Source: Streptomyces liliifuscus
Lineage (GTDB): Bacteria; Actinomycetota; Actinomycetes; Streptomycetales; Streptomycetaceae
NCBI RefSeq assembly: GCF_016598615.1
Contig: NZ_CP066831.1
Coordinates: 8,370,001 to 8,434,000, forward strand
Direction: 5' to 3'
Length of the DNA stretch: 64,000 nt
Shown: piece by piece, positions 17,261 through 25,959 of the stretch
How the letters are laid out: every line of letters starts with the position of its first letter
How positions within the stretch are numbered: position 1 is the stretch's first letter
Made by a program: the position numbers and the translations under genes
The notes under the pieces: model-generated
The model's input: the letters and a program-made list of their open reading frames with translations, nothing else
What the model was told of the DNA's origin: nothing
Databases searched by the model: none

Positions 17261-19351
17261 GTGACGGACCAGGCGGTGGACGCCGGCGACACGGCGGTGA
17301 CGGAGGAAGAGCAGCGCCCGGCTGCCGAGCCTTCCCCCACGGAGAGTCAGTTCCTCGGCCGCACACGGGAGTTGAAGGAGCTGCGGGCCGACATCGAGCG
17401 GGCCGGTCTGGACACCCTCGCGGGCCGGAAGGCGCCACGCGCGCGCGTGCTGCTCATCGCGGGCAAGCCCGGATCGGGCAGGACCGCACTCGCCGAGGAA
17501 CTCGTACGGCAGGTCGCCGACAGTTACCCGGACGGCGTCCTGCGGGCCCGGCTCACGGAGCCCGACGGGACGCCCGTGGCGACCGAACGAACCGCCCGTG
17601 ACCTGCTCGCCGCCCTCGAACTGACCGCCCCGGCAGGGGCCGACGGGGACGAGCTCTCCGAGCGGCTGCGCGAGGGGCTCGCCACTCGCCGTGTACTGCT
17701 CCTGCTGGACGACGCGGCGGACGCCGAGCAGGTCGACGTGCTCCTCCCGGAGACCCCCGACTGTCTCGTCGTCGCCGTCTCCGGCGGGCCTCTCACCGGG
17801 ATCTCCGACGTCCGGCCCTGCACCCTCGGCGGCCTCGACACCAAGTCCGCCCTCGAACTTCTCGACCGGTACACCGGCTCGGTGCGCATCACCGTCGACC
17901 CGCTGGCGGCCCAGGGACTCGTGGAGATCTGCGCGTCCCAGCCCGCCGCGCTCGTCCTCGCCGGCGCCTGGCTGGCCCACCGGCCCAAGGCGGCCGTGGC
18001 CGACCTGGCCAAGCAACTGCGTACCGAGGGTGACGAAGGCCGTCTGCTCGACGTTCTCGAACGTGTCTTCCGTCTCTCGTACGCGGCCCTGCCCTCGGCC
18101 GCCGCGCGGATACTGCGACTGCTCTCGCTCGCCCCCGCGGGCCTCGTGGACCCGCACACCGCGTCCGCGCTGGCCGGCTGTTCGGTCGGCGCCGCCCGCA
18201 CCACCCTGGACGACTTCACCAGGCTCGGTCTCGTACGGTCCGTCGAGTCGCCCCTGCCGCAGTACGAGGTGCCCGGCTGCCTGCTGCCGCTGCTGCGCTC
18301 GCTCACCGAGACCCAGGACCGCCCGGCCGAACTCCAGCTGGCCCGCGCCCGGATGCTGGAGCGGACCGTACGGCTGCTGGTGTCCTGCCGCGCGATCACC
18401 GAGACCGACAGCTCCCCGGCCCGCGAGAAGCTCGCCGGGATGCCCCGCGCACTGCGCTTCCCGAACCCCCGCGCGGCCGCCGACTGGCTGCGCATCCGAC
18501 AGCCCGCGCTGCTCGCCGCGGCCCGGCTCGCGGTCGCCGACGGTGAGCTGGACACACTGGCCCGCCGCCTCATGGCCGCCCTGGTCAGAGCGATGGTCGC
18601 GCACTTCGGCACACAGGCGGCGGCGCCCGAGCTGTACGGCATCCACCGGCTCGTCCTGGACGTGGCCGAGCGCCGGGACCTGCCCCGCGAGAAGGCCGCC
18701 GCGCTGCTGAACCTCGCCGACCTGGACGCCCAGACCGGCCGTACGAGGAACGCGCTGGCCCGCTACCGGGCCGCTCTGGACGCCGGACGCGAGGCGAACG
18801 ACCCGTATGCGACCGGCCGCGCGATGGAATCCGTAGGCGGTGCCCACCAGGAGCTCGGGGACCACGATCGGGCCGCCGACTGGTTCGGGCGCGCCCTCGC
18901 CCAGCGGCTCGCGCGCGACGAGCGCGAGGACGTGGCCCGGCTGCACGGACGTATCGCCACCGCGCACACCTACGCGGGCCGCTACGGCGAGGCGCTGCGC
19001 AACTGGCGCTCGGCGATCACCGGCTACCGCAGGAACGGCGATGTGGCCGGTCAGGCAAGGGCGTTGAGCGAGATGGGGCGGGTGCAGGAGTACGCGGGCC
19101 GGCCCGAGGAGTCCCTCGCCATCTGCCAGGAGGCGGTCGAGTGGGCGCGCCGCGCCGAGGACACCCGGCTGCAGGCCGCGCTGCACCTCCGGCTCGCCGA
19201 CACGCTGGACCGGCTGGGGGACCCCGCGGCCGCCCGGCTGCACCGCGGCGCGGCCGAGCGCATGCTGGGTGACGAGCTCCCGGAGGACGCATCAACCAGG
19301 GAACACGACGCTAACGCCTGCGAAATCCGTAGTACACCCGAGGAAGATTGA
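17261..19351 (+). CDS. STAND-type NTPase (NB-ARC-like) with C-terminal TPR repeats
   Basis: 696-residue AfsR/NB-ARC-like protein lacking a DNA-binding domain. A short acidic N-terminus precedes an AAA/STAND module with the P-loop GKPGSGRT (residues 68-75), where Arg replaces the usual Lys, and a Walker B-like VLLLLDD (about 145-151). A helical winged region follows, then TPR repeats (about 480-670) such as DLDAQTGRTRNALARYRAAL and GAHQELGDHDRAADWFGRAL. Such proteins are signalling scaffolds; no effector domain is visible. The GTG at 17261 has GGGAG 8 nt upstream; GTG at 17252 is the alternative. It lies between the NUDIX gene and ald. Confidence 0.82.
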   Translation: MTDQAVDAGDTAVTEEEQRPAAEPSPTESQFLGRTRELKELRADIERAGLDTLAGRKAPRARVLLIAGKPGSGRTALAEELVRQVADSYPDGVLRARLTEPDGTPVATERTARDLLAALELTAPAGADGDELSERLREGLATRRVLLLLDDAADAEQVDVLLPETPDCLVVAVSGGPLTGISDVRPCTLGGLDTKSALELLDRYTGSVRITVDPLAAQGLVEICASQPAALVLAGAWLAHRPKAAVADLAKQLRTEGDEGRLLDVLERVFRLSYAALPSAAARILRLLSLAPAGLVDPHTASALAGCSVGAARTTLDDFTRLGLVRSVESPLPQYEVPGCLLPLLRSLTETQDRPAELQLARARMLERTVRLLVSCRAITETDSSPAREKLAGMPRALRFPNPRAAADWLRIRQPALLAAARLAVADGELDTLARRLMAALVRAMVAHFGTQAAAPELYGIHRLVLDVAERRDLPREKAAALLNLADLDAQTGRTRNALARYRAALDAGREANDPYATGRAMESVGGAHQELGDHDRAADWFGRALAQRLARDEREDVARLHGRIATAHTYAGRYGEALRNWRSAITGYRRNGDVAGQARALSEMGRVQEYAGRPEESLAICQEAVEWARRAEDTRLQAALHLRLADTLDRLGDPAAARLHRGAAERMLGDELPEDASTREHDANACEIRSTPEED

Positions 19352-19506
19352 TGCATTGAAAGGCTAGACAGAGGGAATCCCTTCATTAGACTGGCTCCGC
19401 CGCGTCTTTTCGTGGTGTCTCCCGGTGTGCTCCCGTGCGTGCCGGTATGTCGGGCCATGTCCTGGCATGCGTTGCGTGACCCCAGACCCCTTCTGAGCCA
19501 AGGACC
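19352..19506 (+). promoter_or_regulatory. Lower-GC leader/promoter region of ald
   Basis: A relatively AT-rich 155-bp gap containing TTGAAA (near 19356), a GGGAATCCC dyad (near 19374) and TAGACT (near 19387). It probably holds the ald promoter, but no spacing between these elements is convincing. Confidence 0.35.
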
Positions 19507-20631
19507 GTGATCGACGTGAAGGTCGGCATCCCCCGCGAGGTCAAGAACAACGAGTTCCGGGTGGCCATCACCCCAGCCGGCGTGCACGAGCTGGTGCGCC
19601 ACGGCCACCAGGTCCTCATCGAGCAGAACGCCGGAGTCGGCTCCTCGATCCCGGACGAGGAGTACGTCGCGGCCGGTGCGCGGATCATCGCCACCGCCGA
19701 CGAGGTCTGGGCCACCGCCGACCTGCTGCTCAAGGTCAAGGAGCCCATCGCCGAGGAGTACCACCGCCTCCGCAAGGACCAGACGCTCTTCACCTACCTG
19801 CACCTGGCCGCGTCCAAGGAGTGCACCGACGCGCTCGTCGAGTCCGGCACCACGGCGATCGCCTACGAGACGGTCGAGCTGCCCAGCCGCGCGCTCCCGC
19901 TCCTCGCCCCGATGTCCGAGGTCGCGGGCCGCCTCGCCCCGCAGGTCGGCGCCTACCACCTGATGCGCTCGGTCGGCGGCCGCGGTGTGCTCCCCGGTGG
20001 CGTTCCCGGCACGCAGCCCGCGCGAGCCGTCGTCATCGGCGGCGGTGTCTCCGGCTGGAACGCCACACAGATCGCCGTCGGCATGGGATTCCACGTCACG
20101 CTGCTCGACCGCGACATCAACAAGCTCCGCGAGGCCGACAAGGTCTTCGGCACCAAGGTCCGGGCGATCATGTCCAACTCCTTCGAGCTGGAGAAGGCCG
20201 TCCTGGAGGCCGACCTCGTCATCGGCGCCGTGCTCATCCCTGGCGCCAAGGCGCCGAAACTGGTCACCAACGAGCTCGTGTCGCGAATGAAGCCCGGAAG
20301 TGTTCTTGTCGACATCGCCATCGACCAGGGCGGCTGCTTCGAGGACTCCCGTCCGACGACTCACGCGGAGCCGACCTTCCCGGTCCACGGCTCGGTCTTC
20401 TACTGCGTCGCCAACATGCCGGGCGCCGTGCCCAACACGTCGACTTATGCCCTGACGAACGCGACGCTGCCCTACATCGTGGAGTTGGCGAACCTCGGCT
20501 GGGTCGAGTCGTTGCGCCGTGACCCGGCGCTCGCCCGGGGTCTCAACACGCATGACGGCAAGGTCGTTTACCGCGAGGTCGCGGAGGCGCACGGCCTGGA
20601 GCACGTCGAGCTGGAGACCCTGCTCGGCTGA
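19507..20631 (+). CDS. ald: Alanine dehydrogenase
   Basis: NAD-dependent interconversion of L-alanine and pyruvate plus ammonia. The 374-residue protein opens with VGIPREVKNNEFRVAITPAGV, containing the substrate-binding Arg, and has YLHLAASKE with the Lys/His region. The Rossmann NAD site is VVIGGGVSGWNATQIAVGMG near residues 175-194, and IDQGGCFEDSRPTTH near 277. Length and order match the family. AAGGA lies close upstream of the GTG start. It is likely monocistronic, because a perfect hairpin lies about 90 bp downstream. Regulation by an AldR-type factor or by nitrogen is known elsewhere but not visible here. Confidence 0.96.
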   Translation: MIDVKVGIPREVKNNEFRVAITPAGVHELVRHGHQVLIEQNAGVGSSIPDEEYVAAGARIIATADEVWATADLLLKVKEPIAEEYHRLRKDQTLFTYLHLAASKECTDALVESGTTAIAYETVELPSRALPLLAPMSEVAGRLAPQVGAYHLMRSVGGRGVLPGGVPGTQPARAVVIGGGVSGWNATQIAVGMGFHVTLLDRDINKLREADKVFGTKVRAIMSNSFELEKAVLEADLVIGAVLIPGAKAPKLVTNELVSRMKPGSVLVDIAIDQGGCFEDSRPTTHAEPTFPVHGSVFYCVANMPGAVPNTSTYALTNATLPYIVELANLGWVESLRRDPALARGLNTHDGKVVYREVAEAHGLEHVELETLLG

Positions 20632-20719
20632 CGATACGACCGATCTGTCCCGACCCGTCGGCCGATCTCTCCACCGACAAAAGGTGATAGGTCAACACAG
20701 GTCGTCAACATGGCGCGTA

Positions 20720-20750
20720 CGGCCGGACCTTGTCCCACAAGGTCCGGCCG
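20720..20750 (+). terminator. Strong hairpin terminator after ald
   Basis: CGGCCGGACCTTGT (20720-20733) pairs perfectly with ACAAGGTCCGGCCG (20737-20750) around a CCC loop, giving a 14-bp stem. It separates ald from the segregation operon. Confidence 0.85.
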
Positions 20751-20909
20751 GATGTGTGTCGAGTCACTTTGCGAGACTCGTTCAACTCGCCTCGAACGTA
20801 ACCCTTGAACCGTTTCGCACACCCGTGAAACCTGCCGTGCGACGCCCTTACGCCCTTGACAGCGGGGTGTTCCGTTGCCGACACATCGGGCCGGGTCCGG
20901 CGGATTGTG

Positions 20910-20939
20910 TTGCTGCGGAGCGGTGACACGCCATAGAGT
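20910..20939 (+). promoter_or_regulatory. Candidate promoter of the parA-scpAB operon
   Basis: TTGCTG (20910-20915), 18-nt spacer, TAGAGT (20934-20939). The predicted start near 20946 gives a leader of about 65 nt ending in the strong SD AAGGAGGT at 20995-21002. A second TTGACA at about 20858 lacks a good partner -10. Confidence 0.55.
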
Positions 20940-21011
20940 CGCCAACCGTCGGCATGGTGCCACGCTGACCTATCTAGAAGTTTCCTGGTCACCAAGGAGG
21001 TAAGACGACTT

Positions 21012-22181
21012 GTGAATGAGTCGACATTTACTCCCGGGGGTGGTCAACCAGGAATGCCTGCGCAGGGCTCAAGGCCCACGGGGCTCGAGGCTGTCGGCTC
21101 CGTTGCTGTGCGCACCTTCGCAGCCCACCAGAGTCCGAAGATGACTCAGACAGCACACCAGAGCATGGATGGCCATCACGTGAACGCCATGGCCGGCAAC
21201 GGAAGTGGCGAGAACCGCACCCACTTCGCCGACTACGACGACCTGCCCGAGGGGCATTTCTACGACCCCGACGCCGAGTACGAGCCCGATCCGGAGTACG
21301 CGGCCACGCTCGCGCCCGACGCGGCGCGCCAGCGGCGCGAGCGCATCGGCCCGACTGGGCGCCCGCTGCCGTACTTCCCGATCCCGGGCCCGCTGACCGA
21401 TCACGGCCCCGCGAAGATCATCGCGATGTGCAACCAGAAGGGCGGCGTGGGCAAGACGACGTCGACCATCAACCTGGGCGCGGCGCTCGCGGAGTACGGA
21501 CGCCGGGTCCTGCTCGTCGACTTCGACCCGCAGGGCGCGCTGTCCGTGGGTCTCGGCGTCAACCCGATGGAGCTCGACCTCACGGTCTACAACCTGCTCA
21601 TGGAGCGGGGCATGGCGGCCGACGAGGTGCTCCTGAAGACGGCGGTCCCGAACATGGACCTGCTGCCCAGCAACATCGACCTGTCGGCCGCCGAGGTCCA
21701 GTTGGTGTCCGAGGTCGCGCGCGAGTCCACACTGCAGCGGGCCCTGAAGCCGCTGATGGCCGACTACGACTACATCGTGATCGACTGTCAGCCCTCGCTC
21801 GGCCTGCTCACCGTCAACGCCCTCACGGCGGCGCACAAGGTGATCGTGCCGCTCGAGTGCGAGTTCTTCGCCCTCCGTGGTGTCGCGCTGCTCACCGAGA
21901 CCATCGAGAAGGTCCAGGAGCGGCTCAACCCCGAGCTGGAGCTCGACGGCATCCTCGCCACGATGTACGACTCGCGGACCGTGCACAGCCGTGAGGTGCT
22001 CGCGCGCGTGGTCGAGGCGTTCGACGATCACGTCTACCACACGGTGATCGGCCGGACCGTCCGCTTCCCGGAGACCACGGTCGCCGGTGAGCCGATCACG
22101 ACGTACGCCTCCAACTCCGTCGGTGCCGCCGCCTATCGCCAGCTCGCCAGGGAGGTGCTCGCCCGGTGTCACGCCGAGTGA
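21012..22181 (+). CDS. parA: ParA-family chromosome-partitioning ATPase
   Basis: Deviant-Walker ATPase of the ParA/Soj/MinD group. The core begins near residue 134 with KIIAMCNQKGGVGKTTS; the KGGVGKT motif is at 143-149, with the signature Lys in KGG. Later motifs are LLVDFDPQGALSVGLG and VIDCQPSLG. A 130-residue N-terminal extension, low in order and rich in Gln, Gly, Asp and Tyr, precedes the core; it is unusual compared with classical ParA and may bind a partner. No ParB follows; instead an RHH-like gene overlaps its 3' end by 16 bp, then scpA and scpB. The SD AAGGAGGT lies 9 nt upstream of GTG. This is a second-type ParA paralogue, not the oriC-proximal one. Confidence 0.92.
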   Translation: MNESTFTPGGGQPGMPAQGSRPTGLEAVGSVAVRTFAAHQSPKMTQTAHQSMDGHHVNAMAGNGSGENRTHFADYDDLPEGHFYDPDAEYEPDPEYAATLAPDAARQRRERIGPTGRPLPYFPIPGPLTDHGPAKIIAMCNQKGGVGKTTSTINLGAALAEYGRRVLLVDFDPQGALSVGLGVNPMELDLTVYNLLMERGMAADEVLLKTAVPNMDLLPSNIDLSAAEVQLVSEVARESTLQRALKPLMADYDYIVIDCQPSLGLLTVNALTAAHKVIVPLECEFFALRGVALLTETIEKVQERLNPELELDGILATMYDSRTVHSREVLARVVEAFDDHVYHTVIGRTVRFPETTVAGEPITTYASNSVGAAAYRQLAREVLARCHAE

Positions 22182-22741
22182 GTCTGCCGGGGGCCGACGA
22201 ACTGTTCCGTACGACCGGGGGAATGGCGCTGCAGGCGTCCAGCCCCAGGCGCCCGGCCAACGGCGAGGCCCGGGTACCGGCTCCGGCGGGCGAGAGCGAC
22301 GCCGCTGCCGCCGGGGAGGACGGCCCACAGTCGGTACCCGTGCGGGGCGGCGACGGCGAGGGCGACGAACATGTCGCCTCCGACGCCGAGTCCGCTGACG
22401 GGGAGTCCCGGAGTCGGGGCGCCGCCGGGGACCGTTCCGGGCGGCGCCAGGGAGTGCAGGAAGGTTCTGCCGGGCCCTCCGCGGGCGCGCAGCCGCGCAA
22501 GCGCGGGCGGGGCTCGGGGCGGCGTCCCAGCGGGCGCGAGCGGCACGACGAGAAGATCACGGTGTACGTCTCCGCCGAGGAGCTCATGGATCTGGAGCAC
22601 GCCCGGCTGGTGCTCCGTGGGGAGCACGGGCTGGCCGTCGATCGTGGGCGGATCGTGCGGGAGGCCGTCGCCGTGGTGCTCGCAGATCTCGAATCCCGTG
22701 GGGACGCGAGCATCCTCGTACGACGGTTGCGCGGGCGGTAG
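22166..22741 (+). CDS. Small protein with C-terminal RHH-like domain, between parA and scpA
   Basis: 191 residues. Residues 1-120 are low complexity and rich in Gly, Ser, Arg, Ala and Glu, ending in a basic patch RKRGRGSGRRPSGRERH. Residues about 127-185 form a compact domain, KITVYVSAEELMDLEHARLV and on, that reads like a ribbon-helix-helix: one strand, a helix, then a helix beginning DRGRIVREAVAVVLADL. The gene starts inside the last codons of parA (16-bp overlap). By position it is a candidate DNA-binding partner of the ParA-like ATPase, replacing ParB; that role is inference. Confidence 0.8.
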   Translation: MSRRVSLPGADELFRTTGGMALQASSPRRPANGEARVPAPAGESDAAAAGEDGPQSVPVRGGDGEGDEHVASDAESADGESRSRGAAGDRSGRRQGVQEGSAGPSAGAQPRKRGRGSGRRPSGRERHDEKITVYVSAEELMDLEHARLVLRGEHGLAVDRGRIVREAVAVVLADLESRGDASILVRRLRGR

Positions 22742-22759
22742 CGGTAGCCTGCGACGGCT

Positions 22760-23839
22760 ATGACCTCGAACGACGTCCCTGCCACGGCCTCCGGCGGTTC
22801 CGGTGGCCGTCGGCGTGTGCTGGGGCGGGGGCCTGGGGGCGCGGCCCCGCCCGAGCCCCCAGGCGAGGTCCTGCCGCCCGCGGCGGAGCCGGAGCCGCCT
22901 GTGGCGGAGAGCCCGTCCGGGGTTGAGGACGGTACTTCGGCTGCGGACCGTGGGGCGTTGAGCCCACCCGTTCCGCCCTGCGGAACGCCTGCCCACAACA
23001 CCGACGGTGAGCCGGAACCCGTCGAACCCGACGACGGGGTCTTCAAAGTTCGGCTTGCCAACTTCGAAGGGCCGTTCGATCTGCTGCTTCAGTTGATCTC
23101 CAAGCACAAGATGGATGTCACCGAAGTGGCGCTCTCCAAGGTCACCGACGAGTTCATGGCGCACATCAGGGCGATGGGGCCGGACTGGGATCTCGATCAG
23201 ACGACCGAGTTCCTGGTCGTCGCGGCGACGCTGCTCGATCTGAAGGCCGCCCGGCTGCTGCCGTCCGCCGAGGTCGAGGACGAGGCGGACCTGGCGCTGC
23301 TGGAGGCCCGGGACCTGCTCTTCGCGCGGCTCCTGCAGTACCGGGCGTACAAGCAGATCGCCGAGATCTTCAACCGGCGCCTGGACGAGGAGGCGCGCCG
23401 CTACCCCCGTACCGTCGGGCTGGAGGCGCACCACGCCGAGCTGCTGCCGGAAGTCGTCATCAGCATCGGGGCGGAAGGATTCGCCAAGCTCGCCGTGAAG
23501 GCGATGCAGCCCAGGCCGAAGCCGCAGGTGTACGTCGACCACATCCACGCGCCGCTCGTGAGCGTGCAGGAGCAGGCCGCGATCGTGGTGGCGCGGCTGC
23601 GGGAACTCGGAGAGGCCAGTTTCCGCTCGCTCGTCGAGGACACCGACGACACCCTCACCGTCGTGGCGCGTTTCCTGGCCCTTCTGGAGCTCTATCGGGA
23701 GAAGGCGGTCTCCCTGGACCAGGAGGAGGCTCTGGGGGACCTGGTGGTGCGCTGGACGGGCGGGGACGGGGATGCGCAGCCGACGGTGACGGACGAGTTC
23801 GACAGGCCGCCGGAACCGGTCAAGGAGGAGAAGGCGTGA
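22760..23839 (+). CDS. scpA: Segregation and condensation protein A
   Basis: Kleisin subunit of the SMC-ScpAB condensin. Residues 1-95 are a poorly conserved Pro/Gly/Glu-rich extension. The kleisin core begins with FKVRLANFEGPFDLLLQLIS near residue 95, followed by the SMC-binding helices with MDVTEVALSKVTDEFM, and ends in a winged-helix region. At 359 residues it is longer than the usual 250 because of the extension. TAGCCT lies 9 nt upstream of the ATG and no SD is evident. The stop overlaps the scpB start by 4 bp. Confidence 0.93.
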   Translation: MTSNDVPATASGGSGGRRRVLGRGPGGAAPPEPPGEVLPPAAEPEPPVAESPSGVEDGTSAADRGALSPPVPPCGTPAHNTDGEPEPVEPDDGVFKVRLANFEGPFDLLLQLISKHKMDVTEVALSKVTDEFMAHIRAMGPDWDLDQTTEFLVVAATLLDLKAARLLPSAEVEDEADLALLEARDLLFARLLQYRAYKQIAEIFNRRLDEEARRYPRTVGLEAHHAELLPEVVISIGAEGFAKLAVKAMQPRPKPQVYVDHIHAPLVSVQEQAAIVVARLRELGEASFRSLVEDTDDTLTVVARFLALLELYREKAVSLDQEEALGDLVVRWTGGDGDAQPTVTDEFDRPPEPVKEEKA

Positions 23840-24492
23840 GCGAGGACACCACCGAGGCCCCGGCGGGTCCGCCCGGCGTCGCCGATCTCGACCTCAGGCC
23901 CGCCCTGGAGGCTGTTCTGATGGTCGTGGACGAGCCCGCGACCGTGGAGCACCTCTCGAAGATCCTGGAGCGGCCGAAGCGGAAGATCGCGGACGCGCTG
24001 CGGGCGCTGGCCGACGAGTACACCGTCCAGGGGCGCGGCTTCGAGCTGCGGCTCATCGCCGGCGGCTGGCGTTTCTACAGCCGGCCCGAGTACGCGGCGG
24101 CCGTCGAGCGCTTCGTCCTCGACGGGCAGCAGGCCCGGCTCACCCAGGCCGCGCTGGAGACGCTCGCGGTCGTCGCGTACCGGCAGCCGGTCAGCCGCAG
24201 CAGGGTCTCGGCGGTCCGTGGAGTGAACTGCGACGGCGTGATGCGCACCCTCCTGCAGAGGGGTCTGGTCGAGGAGGCGGGCGCGGAACCCGAAACAGGT
24301 GCGATCCTGTACAGGACGACGAACTACTTCCTGGAGCGAATGGGCCTGCGCGGCCTGGACGAGCTCCCGGAGCTCGCGCCCTTCCTTCCGGAGGCGGACG
24401 CGATCGAAGCAGAGACGCTGGAAGGGGTCCCGTCGTTCGATCCGGACGCACCGGATGCAGATGCAGACGACACGACGACGACGGAACTTTGA
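23836..24492 (+). CDS. scpB: Segregation and condensation protein B
   Basis: ScpB dimerises through two winged-helix domains and binds ScpA in condensin. Of 218 residues, the first domain covers about 15-90 (ALEAVLMVVDEPATVEHLSK) and the second about 95-175, with the family motif TQAALETLAVVAYRQPVSR. The C-terminal 40 residues are acidic and disordered. GTG start coupled to scpA; stop coupled to rluB through TGATG. The parA-RHH-scpA-scpB-rluB arrangement is an uninterrupted operon. Confidence 0.95.
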   Translation: MSEDTTEAPAGPPGVADLDLRPALEAVLMVVDEPATVEHLSKILERPKRKIADALRALADEYTVQGRGFELRLIAGGWRFYSRPEYAAAVERFVLDGQQARLTQAALETLAVVAYRQPVSRSRVSAVRGVNCDGVMRTLLQRGLVEEAGAEPETGAILYRTTNYFLERMGLRGLDELPELAPFLPEADAIEAETLEGVPSFDPDAPDADADDTTTTEL

Positions 24493-25718
24493 TGCGAAGC
24501 AGTGGCAGCGGCAGTGGCAGGAACAACGGGCGCGGCAACCCCCGCGGAACCGGCGGGGGCGGTAACCCTCGCGGTTCCGGTGGAGGCGGTGGCCCCCGCG
24601 GTTCTGGCGGGGGTGGTGGCCCCCGTGGCTCCGGTGGGGGCGGCAACCCCCGCGGTTCCGGTGGAGGCGGCAACTCCCGCGGGACCGGTGGGGGCGGCTC
24701 CCCGCAGAGGAGCGCGGGAGGGCGCGACGACAGGCCGAAGCGCGCGGGCAACCCCCGCCCGGAGGAGCGCCGCTACGACGTAGGCCCCGGCGCCACCCAC
24801 GAGGGCCCGAAGTCGGGGCGCGGCAGCGCGGCCCGCGGCGGTGCCAAGGGCGGTCCCAAGCAGGGCCAGCAGCGCGGTGGCCGCACCGAGAACGCGCGCT
24901 CCCGTGAGTACGAGACACGTACCGAGGAGCGCAACCGCGACCGGTACGCGGGCAGGCCCGAGGTCAAGACGCCCAAGACCTTCCCGGGCGCCGAGCAGGA
25001 GGGCGAGCGCCTGCAGAAGGTGCTCGCGCGCGCGGGCTACGGTTCGCGGCGTGCCTGCGAGGAGCTGGTCGAGCAGTCCAGGGTCGAGGTCAACGGCGAG
25101 ATCGTCGTCGAGCAGGGCATGCGCGTCGACCCGGAGAACGACGAGATCAAGGTCGACGGACTGACCGTCGCCACGCAGTCGTACCAGTTCTTCTCGCTGA
25201 ACAAGCCCGCCGGTGTCGTGTCGACCATGGAGGACACGGAGGGCCGTCAGTGCCTCGGTGACTACGTGACGAACCGTGAGACGCGGCTCTTCCACGTCGG
25301 GCGGCTCGACACCGAGACCGAGGGCGTCATCCTGCTCACCAACCACGGCGAGCTGGCACACCGCCTCACACACCCCAAGTACGGCGTGAAGAAGGTCTAC
25401 CTCGCGCACATCGTGGGCCCGATCCCGCGCGACCTGGGCAAGCAGCTCAAGGACGGCATCCAGCTGGAGGACGGGTACGCGAAGGCGGACCACTTCAGGG
25501 TCGTCGAGCAGACCGGCAAGAACTACCTCGTAGAGGTGACCCTCCACGAGGGCCGCAAGCACATCGTGCGGCGCATGCTCGCCGAGGCCGGCTTCCCGGT
25601 CGACAAGCTCGTGCGCGTGTCCTTCGGGCCGATCACCCTGGGCGACCAGAAGTCGGGCTGGCTGCGCCGGCTGTCGAACACCGAGGTCGGGATGCTGATG
25701 CAGGAAGTCGGCCTCTAG
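24492..25718 (+). CDS. rluB: 23S rRNA pseudouridine synthase, RluB type
   Basis: Makes pseudouridine in 23S rRNA (position 2605 in E. coli for RluB). Residues 1-160 are a disordered Gly/Arg-rich extension containing six copies of a 9-residue repeat of consensus GGNPRGSGG (residues about 14-70), reminiscent of RGG RNA-binding tails. An S4 domain follows (ERLQKVLARAGYGSRRACEE, about residue 172), then the synthase with the catalytic Asp motif GRLDTETEGVILLTN and a KHIVRRM segment. The ATG overlaps the scpB stop. The length, 408, exceeds the usual 250-300 because of the tail. A strong hairpin follows. Confidence 0.93.
   Translation: MRSSGSGSGRNNGRGNPRGTGGGGNPRGSGGGGGPRGSGGGGGPRGSGGGGNPRGSGGGGNSRGTGGGGSPQRSAGGRDDRPKRAGNPRPEERRYDVGPGATHEGPKSGRGSAARGGAKGGPKQGQQRGGRTENARSREYETRTEERNRDRYAGRPEVKTPKTFPGAEQEGERLQKVLARAGYGSRRACEELVEQSRVEVNGEIVVEQGMRVDPENDEIKVDGLTVATQSYQFFSLNKPAGVVSTMEDTEGRQCLGDYVTNRETRLFHVGRLDTETEGVILLTNHGELAHRLTHPKYGVKKVYLAHIVGPIPRDLGKQLKDGIQLEDGYAKADHFRVVEQTGKNYLVEVTLHEGRKHIVRRMLAEAGFPVDKLVRVSFGPITLGDQKSGWLRRLSNTEVGMLMQEVGL
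24534..24701 (+). repeat. 27-bp tandem coding repeat in rluB
   Basis: Six head-to-tail imperfect 27-bp units encoding GGNPRGSGG variants (N/G, S/T alternations). Differences fall mostly at third codon positions, so the array is under protein-level constraint or has aged since it expanded. Confidence 0.85.
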
Positions 25719-25750
25719 ACCTCTCCTTCGTAGAGACCTGTTTGGTGCGG

Positions 25751-25788
25751 CATCGGCCGGTTCCGGGACTTCCCGGGGCCGGCCGATG
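25751..25788 (+). terminator. Long hairpin terminator of the parA-rluB operon
   Basis: CATCGGCCGG (25751-25760) pairs with CCGGCCGATG (25779-25788) and the inner CCGGGA pairs with TCCCGG around CT. With two T-G wobbles between them the stem is nearly continuous over 18 bp. Confidence 0.85.
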
Positions 25789-25800
25789 TGCGTTCGGGGG

Positions 25801-25846
25801 TTGTGGCGGCACGTCCCGCTATTTATAGTCGTACTGACCATTAAGG
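25801..25846 (+). promoter_or_regulatory. Promoter and possible operator of the NrtR-like gene
   Basis: TTGTGG (25801-25806), 17-nt spacer and TATAGT (25824-25829) make a plausible promoter. The AT-rich DNA just downstream, including an AGT-CGT-ACT dyad (25827-25835) and CCATTAAGG, is out of keeping with the surrounding GC content and could be an autoregulatory operator. The operator part is speculative. Confidence 0.45.
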
Positions 25847-25959
25847 AACGTCCTCGCCGGGCGTGGCCCGATGGAGCAGGGCCCACGGGGGTGGTCCCGG
25901 TCCCTGGGCCGTCGCCCGGCGAGGTGCGGGACGGCCGCGAAGGCCACGAGGAGGGGGCA

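Noticed and set aside
16694..19243. 849-codon minus-strand frame opposite the STAND gene
   Set aside because: It mirrors the codon structure of the plus-strand gene and has the Gly/Arg/Gln composition of an antisense frame.
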